34,310 nt of DNA, from NCBI RefSeq assembly GCF_001017175.1, contig NZ_LCYG01000008.1:1-34310 (forward strand), read 5' to 3'. Numbering within the stretch: position 1 is the first letter of the stretch; each line of letters starts with the position of its first letter. The stretch is from Microvirga vignae (GTDB lineage: Bacteria > Pseudomonadota > Alphaproteobacteria > Rhizobiales > Beijerinckiaceae). Below the pieces are notes generated by a model that worked only from the letters and a program-made list of their open reading frames with translations, did no database searches and was not told the DNA's origin. Below are positions 30,479-34,310 of this stretch, piece by piece. Position numbers and translations under genes: made by a program.

Positions 30479-33184
30479 TTATTCGTGGGCGATGAATTGC
30501 GGCACATCTTCAGCAGGCATTGGGCGGCCCATGTGGTATCCCTGAACGAGGTTGCAGCCCAGCTCTCGGAGAAGTGTCATCTGAGTGGCCGTCTCCACAC
30601 CCTCCGCAACCACCTTGATGCCGAGGCTTTGCCCTAGGCCCAGAACAGCCCGGACAATCGCGGCATCGCCCGCGTCCGTTTCTAGTTTGCTCACAAACGA
30701 ACGGTCGATCTTGATGACATCCACTGGGAATCGCTTCAGGTGCGCCAGCGATGCATACCCGGTCCCAAAATCATCGAGCGCGATCGTCACGCCGGCTGCG
30801 CTCAAGGTACGCAGTGCCCGTTCTACAGTGTCAGCGCTGGAATCCAGGAAGACACTTTCGGTCACCTCGACCTCAAGGCAACTCGTCGGCACGCCGGCCC
30901 AGTTCAGTTCCTCAATCACGCGCTCGGCATAGTCGCCGCAACGGAACTCGACGGCCGCAGCATTGATGGCGATCCGGCCTGGATCGAGCCCGGCGTCTAG
31001 CCAGCCGCGCATATCCTGGAAAACCCGAAAGCGCATGCGCTCGCCGATCGCAATCCCAAGATCCGGGTCATCGAGAGCGGGAGCAAGTGTCGCCGGAGAT
31101 TGAATCCCCCGACTGGGGTGGCGCCAGCGCAAGAGAGCCTCGAAGCCGCCCAATGTGCCTGAGGCTGGCGCCACCTTGGGCTGGTAGAAGGGTTCGATCC
31201 AGCCGAACGTCACTGCCTTGCCGGCGATCTCCAGAGCCGAGGCAGTCCTTTGCGCCTCCTCACGCATGGCAGGGTTAAACATCCTGAACGTGCCACGCCC
31301 GCTGCCCTTCCCGTGGTAGAGGGCAAGGTCCGCCTGCTTCAGAAGTTGCTCGGTCGTCATGCCGGATCCGGCAGCAACGGTGCCTCCGATGCTGATGCGG
31401 AACTCAAGCGTGCTTCCAGTGCGCCTAAGAGGCTCCTGCGTCTGAGTCAGAACTGCCTTCGCCATTTCAGCAATCTGGGCCTCGTCCGCCACATCAGGAA
31501 GGATAATCGCGAACTCATCACCACTAAGCCGGGCGACCGTGTCGGTGATGCCAACCGCGCTGTGCAGCCGCGTGCCAAGTGTCTGCAAGAGGGCATCCCC
31601 GGCATCATGGCCGAACCTGTCATTGATCTGCTTGAGATGATCAACATCAATAAGCAGCAGCCCGACCATCCTCTGCAAATTGACAGCCTCGCCGACTGCC
31701 TGCTGGAGACGCTCGTGAAAGAGCCTGCGGTTGGGCAAGCCCGTCAAATCATCATGATAGGCAGCATAGCGGAGATGCTCCTTGGCGAGCTTCCTGTCGT
31801 GGATGTCCTCAAGTGTGCCATACCAGCGAATGATGAGACCATCTTCATCTCGTCGGGGTGCCGCGCGAGCGCGGCACCAGCGGTAGCTCCCGTCGGCCAG
31901 GCGCACGCGGTACTCTGCATCAAACGACTCGCCGCTCGATACGGAGTGCAGCCAGCGCTGCTGCGTCGGCGCCACGTCGTCAGGGTGCAAAGCCTTCATC
32001 CAACCGGAACCCAGCGCCTCTTCAGTCGGTATGCCTGTGTGCTCAAACCACCGGGAGGAGACATCGAGTATGTTGCCCATAGGATCGGCAGTCCAGGGGA
32101 CCTGCGGATTCAGTTCGACCGAGTGGCGATAGTGCTCCTCACTTTCCCGCAGTGCCGCATCGCTCCGCTGGCGCTCGATCGCCAGAGCCGCCAAGTGCAG
32201 CACGGCATCGATACGAGCCATATCCTTCTCGGTGGGGACACGAGGCTCATCATGGTAAAAGGCAAAGGTGCCCAGCACCTCGCCGGAGCGCGCCAGCACC
32301 GGTCTGGACCAGCAGGCTCGCAAGCCATGAGACAGCGCCAGATCGCGCCAGTCTGCCCAGAGCGGGTCAGAGGCAATATCGGTGACGATCACATCTCGGC
32401 ATTCTGCGGCAGCGGCCCCGCATGAGCCAACGTCAGGTCCAACAGTCAAGCCGTCGATAGCGGCGCTGTAGGCGGCCGGAAGGCTGGGCGCAGCACCATG
32501 TCGGAGCACCTGCCGCTCCCTATCCAGCAGCAGAATGGAGCAGCGGGCACCAGGGATCTGCTCCTCGGCCAAAAGGCAGAGCGCCTCCAGAACCTCGTGA
32601 AGGGAGAGGCCGGCGGCTATCATCTCCAACACGCGGGCATGCCCCTGGTGGGTCAACTCCGCCTGCTTCCGGTCCTGAACGTCCTCTATCGTGCCGTACC
32701 ACCGCGCAATGGCGCCGGTCTGGTCGCGTTGGGCTCCTGCGCGGGCTCGAAACCAGCGATAGCTGCCATCGGCCACTCTGATCCGGTACTCGCATTCGTA
32801 AGGCGCTCCTGTGACCAAGGTCATGCGCCTCGTCTCTGCAACCCGCGTCACATCATCCGGGTGAACAAGCCTTAGCCATCCGCTCCCGAGCAATTCCTCG
32901 AAGGGGATGTCCAGCACGCTGGCCCAACCCGAACCGACATGGATGATCCTCCCCTCCCGATCCGAGGTCCAAGGAATCTGCTGACTCAGTTCAACAGCAT
33001 GGCGATAGAGCGTTTCACCCTCCTGCAAGCCCGGGTCGGGGGCTCCGGAGGAGTCGTTGCGAGATACGTCGCTGGCTTCAGTAGAACCTGCGTGATCGTT
33101 CAATTCTATGTCGTCTTTGTAGATTTGAGGCTCCGTAGATTTGAGGCTCCCGGCGGGTGGAGGATCATTTTTGAGCCGCAGCAT
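30479..33184 (-). CDS. PAS-GAF-PAS-GGDEF-EAL cyclic-di-GMP signalling protein
   Basis: A 901-residue cytoplasmic sensor. Order: PAS/PAC (about 57-175, with GSYRWFRARAG and WYGTIEDVQDRK), GAF (185-340), second PAS/PAC (345-468, with GSYRWCRARAAP and WYGTLEDIHDRK), GGDEF (475-636) and EAL (650-895). The cyclase signature is SGDEF (554-558) instead of GGDEF, and no RxxD inhibitory site is seen before it, so cyclase activity is doubtful. The phosphodiesterase part is complete: EAL at 682-684, Asn741, EVTES, DDFGTGYAS (804-812), Lys826 in KIDRSF, and EGVET (861-865). The protein therefore probably degrades cyclic-di-GMP under control of the PAS/GAF signals. There is no membrane segment. The ribosome site is weak; a regulatory-type repeat lies 14-32 bases upstream. 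Confidence 0.94.
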   Translation of the reverse strand: MLRLKNDPPPAGSLKSTEPQIYKDDIELNDHAGSTEASDVSRNDSSGAPDPGLQEGETLYRHAVELSQQIPWTSDREGRIIHVGSGWASVLDIPFEELLGSGWLRLVHPDDVTRVAETRRMTLVTGAPYECEYRIRVADGSYRWFRARAGAQRDQTGAIARWYGTIEDVQDRKQAELTHQGHARVLEMIAAGLSLHEVLEALCLLAEEQIPGARCSILLLDRERQVLRHGAAPSLPAAYSAAIDGLTVGPDVGSCGAAAAECRDVIVTDIASDPLWADWRDLALSHGLRACWSRPVLARSGEVLGTFAFYHDEPRVPTEKDMARIDAVLHLAALAIERQRSDAALRESEEHYRHSVELNPQVPWTADPMGNILDVSSRWFEHTGIPTEEALGSGWMKALHPDDVAPTQQRWLHSVSSGESFDAEYRVRLADGSYRWCRARAAPRRDEDGLIIRWYGTLEDIHDRKLAKEHLRYAAYHDDLTGLPNRRLFHERLQQAVGEAVNLQRMVGLLLIDVDHLKQINDRFGHDAGDALLQTLGTRLHSAVGITDTVARLSGDEFAIILPDVADEAQIAEMAKAVLTQTQEPLRRTGSTLEFRISIGGTVAAGSGMTTEQLLKQADLALYHGKGSGRGTFRMFNPAMREEAQRTASALEIAGKAVTFGWIEPFYQPKVAPASGTLGGFEALLRWRHPSRGIQSPATLAPALDDPDLGIAIGERMRFRVFQDMRGWLDAGLDPGRIAINAAAVEFRCGDYAERVIEELNWAGVPTSCLEVEVTESVFLDSSADTVERALRTLSAAGVTIALDDFGTGYASLAHLKRFPVDVIKIDRSFVSKLETDAGDAAIVRAVLGLGQSLGIKVVAEGVETATQMTLLRELGCNLVQGYHMGRPMPAEDVPQFIAHE

Positions 33185-33555
33185 CTGGGCTGTCGACTAG
33201 GCTATTTGGCCTATTCTTCCGCTTTCGATAAAATGGTGCGTTACCGCAGCCATCCTTGCGCTGCCGTTGCTGCAAGAACATCGGGTTCGACATAGCCTCG
33301 GATGTTCTCTCAGATGGCTGTCGGCCTCTCGCCCGAATTGCTCACCTGACAACGCTTCGTCTGCGTCAAGACCTCAATTGCCTCGGATTGACAGGGATCA
33401 ATCCGGTGCACGGTATGCGATGTTAAAGGGACGTCGATGCCATCAACGTTTGTGAAGGCGAAGTTTCTGCACGTCGGCAAACTTAGCCGTTCGTTTGGGT
33501 CTCTGCTTCAGGTCGATGGTTGAGCTGCCATCCATGTGATCGTTCGGGAGGACCT
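33185..33555. other. 371-base gap with no supported gene
   Basis: It contains the promoter of the minus-strand GGDEF-EAL gene near 33190-33260. Short open frames exist on the plus strand but have no ribosome sites or recognisable sequence. Nothing else is supported. Confidence 0.5.
33198..33216. promoter_or_regulatory. TAGGCTATTTGGCC site before the GGDEF-EAL gene
   Basis: TAGGCTATTTGGCCTATTC. On the gene strand it reads as two near-repeats, AATAGGCC and AAATAGCC. Its first 14 bases match the site at 30112 with one difference. It lies 14-32 bases upstream of the gene's ATG. Confidence 0.45.
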
Positions 33556-33792
33556 ATGATGATTGACGACGAAGTGGAGGCGGTTGCCAGAGCGATCGCC
33601 CGGGCACGGCACCCAGCCTCTCCCGAGAACCCGACGCCCGTACCTGAGACGGTATCGGAGCATCATCGGGACCTTGCCAGGCTGACTATTGCAACGCTTG
33701 CGCGCCATCGGGCGGCAAAAGCCGAGAGTTCCGATAAGTTGGGCCCCGGTGAAATGGAGCATCCCGCCGCGGACCGCCACGATATGGATTGA
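33556..33792 (+). CDS. small hypothetical protein with EAVARAI helix
   Basis: A 78-residue soluble protein: an N-terminal helix IDDEVEAVARAIARAR, a proline-rich turn, then a second helix (HRDLARLTIATLARHRAAK) and a polar tail. No named domain is recognised. Two adjacent ATGs (33556, 33559) follow GGGAGG; the second has better spacing. The helix pattern recurs in the N-terminal part of the next gene (DEIEAVAKAF … ARAAIEALDEHR), so the two may be related by duplication. Function unknown. Confidence 0.6.
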   Translation: MMIDDEVEAVARAIARARHPASPENPTPVPETVSEHHRDLARLTIATLARHRAAKAESSDKLGPGEMEHPAADRHDMD

Positions 33793-33806
33793 AGGCAGGA
33801 CTTCCA

Positions 33807-33836
33807 CTGTCGTGCGGCCCCGACAGGCGGGATTTT
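33807..33836 (+). terminator. weak terminator candidate
   Basis: CTGTCG (33807-33812) and CGACAG (33821-33826) form a six-pair stem, followed a few bases later by ATTTTCTCTT. It is 15 bases after the small gene's stop codon. Confidence 0.35.
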
Positions 33837-33940
33837 CTCTTCAAAGAACCAGTTCACAATCCCGAAGTCGTACCTATTTCTGGGTAAAGCCAACTGACTC
33901 CGTATGAGGTCGGATGCAATTGCGGTACTGGAGATCGCGC

Positions 33941-34310
33941 GTGGCCAAGGATGAAATTGAGGCCGTCGCCAAAGCCTTTTACTATGTTCTTGAAGGCGCA
34001 CGAGACTGGGAGAGTGAGCCTGAGGTGCTCAAGGAGCGGTTCCGGCAGGATGCTCGCGCCGCCATCGAGGCGCTCGACGAGCACAGGGGCGTCACCGCTT
34101 CCCGCGATATCCCCCCTCTCGTTGTAACAGGAGAGCTTCCCAACGCACGGGACCTTCTCATGAACTCGCATGAGGTCAGCGTACTATCGGTCCCTGCTTT
34201 CAGAGCTTTCAGGACTGTTTTACTGGGTCCTGACCACACCTTTGACGTCGCCAACGCCTCGTATCTCGGTCTTGTCGGCCACCGGGAACTAGGCCGTGTG
34301 GACGGATTGG
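33941..34310 (+). CDS. PAS-domain protein, N-terminal part (cut by window end)
   Basis: An open frame runs without a stop from 33914 to the right edge. GTG at 33941 follows GGAGA at good spacing and gives MAKDEIEAVAKAF…; ATG at 33914 is the alternative. Residues 1-50 form helices like those of the preceding small protein (DEIEAVAKAF, ARAAIEALDEHR). From about residue 82 the sequence VPAFRAFRTVLLGPDHTFDV, then ANASYLGLVGHREL, has the pattern of a PAS domain (GPDHxFxxANxxYxxLVGxRxL). A further in-frame ATG at 34160 might be the true start of the PAS protein. Many such proteins are sensor histidine kinases; the kinase domain would lie outside the window, so this is inference. Confidence 0.6.
   Translation, partial: MAKDEIEAVAKAFYYVLEGARDWESEPEVLKERFRQDARAAIEALDEHRGVTASRDIPPLVVTGELPNARDLLMNSHEVSVLSVPAFRAFRTVLLGPDHTFDVANASYLGLVGHRELGRVDGL

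Overview
The window is GC-rich and densely coded. It most likely comes from an alphaproteobacterium of the order Hyphomicrobiales, plausibly Microvirga, Methylobacterium or a relative. The evidence is the many Tct/Bug-type transport genes, GGAAC-N16-CGTT promoters typical of the EcfG/PhyR general stress response, a DUF6894 protein, and intergenic palindromic repeats of the TAGAGC…GGATCC… type. The genus is inferred; no rRNA or tRNA gene is present.

Left part (1-11110): a possible eroded serine-recombinase tail, two convergent GH13 glycosidases (alpha-glucosidase-like and trehalose-synthase-like), and between them the paired membrane genes TIGR02587/TIGR02588 and a small proline-rich protein. 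Then follow an SDR with a C-terminal membrane anchor, a PoxB-like thiamine-diphosphate (TPP) enzyme, a DUF2270 membrane protein and a TauE/SafE exporter. The TIGR02587 operon and the TauE gene carry near-perfect or perfect EcfG-type promoters, so part of this block looks like a stress-response region. Palindromic repeats sit between genes and in places supply the stop codon.

Middle part (11110-28880): a catabolic island. A periplasmic binding protein is divergent from an HpcH/HpaI aldolase, an amidohydrolase and an Ldh-type dehydrogenase. A convergent six-gene operon encodes a D-2-hydroxyacid dehydrogenase, aldehyde dehydrogenase, TPP decarboxylase/lyase-like enzyme, an atypical SDR, an acyl-CoA dehydrogenase-like protein and a CaiB-type CoA transferase. 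Beyond it lie a split chromate-transporter pair, a divergent LysR regulator and a tctCBA uptake operon. Together these suggest import of a carboxylate, CoA activation, oxidation, C-C cleavage and oxidation of an aldehyde product. The substrate cannot be read from the sequence. Three enzymes have unusual active-site residues. A 31-bp operator-like sequence is shared by the promoters of the six-gene operon and of the LysR/chromate-transporter pair.

Right part (28900-34310): signalling and stress genes. These are a 68-residue protein with a perfect EcfG-type promoter, a LuxR-type response regulator, a DUF6894 protein, a PAS-GAF-PAS-GGDEF-EAL protein, a small helical protein and, cut by the window end, a PAS-domain protein. 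A TAGGCTATTT(A/G)GCC sequence lies upstream of both the response regulator and the GGDEF-EAL gene.
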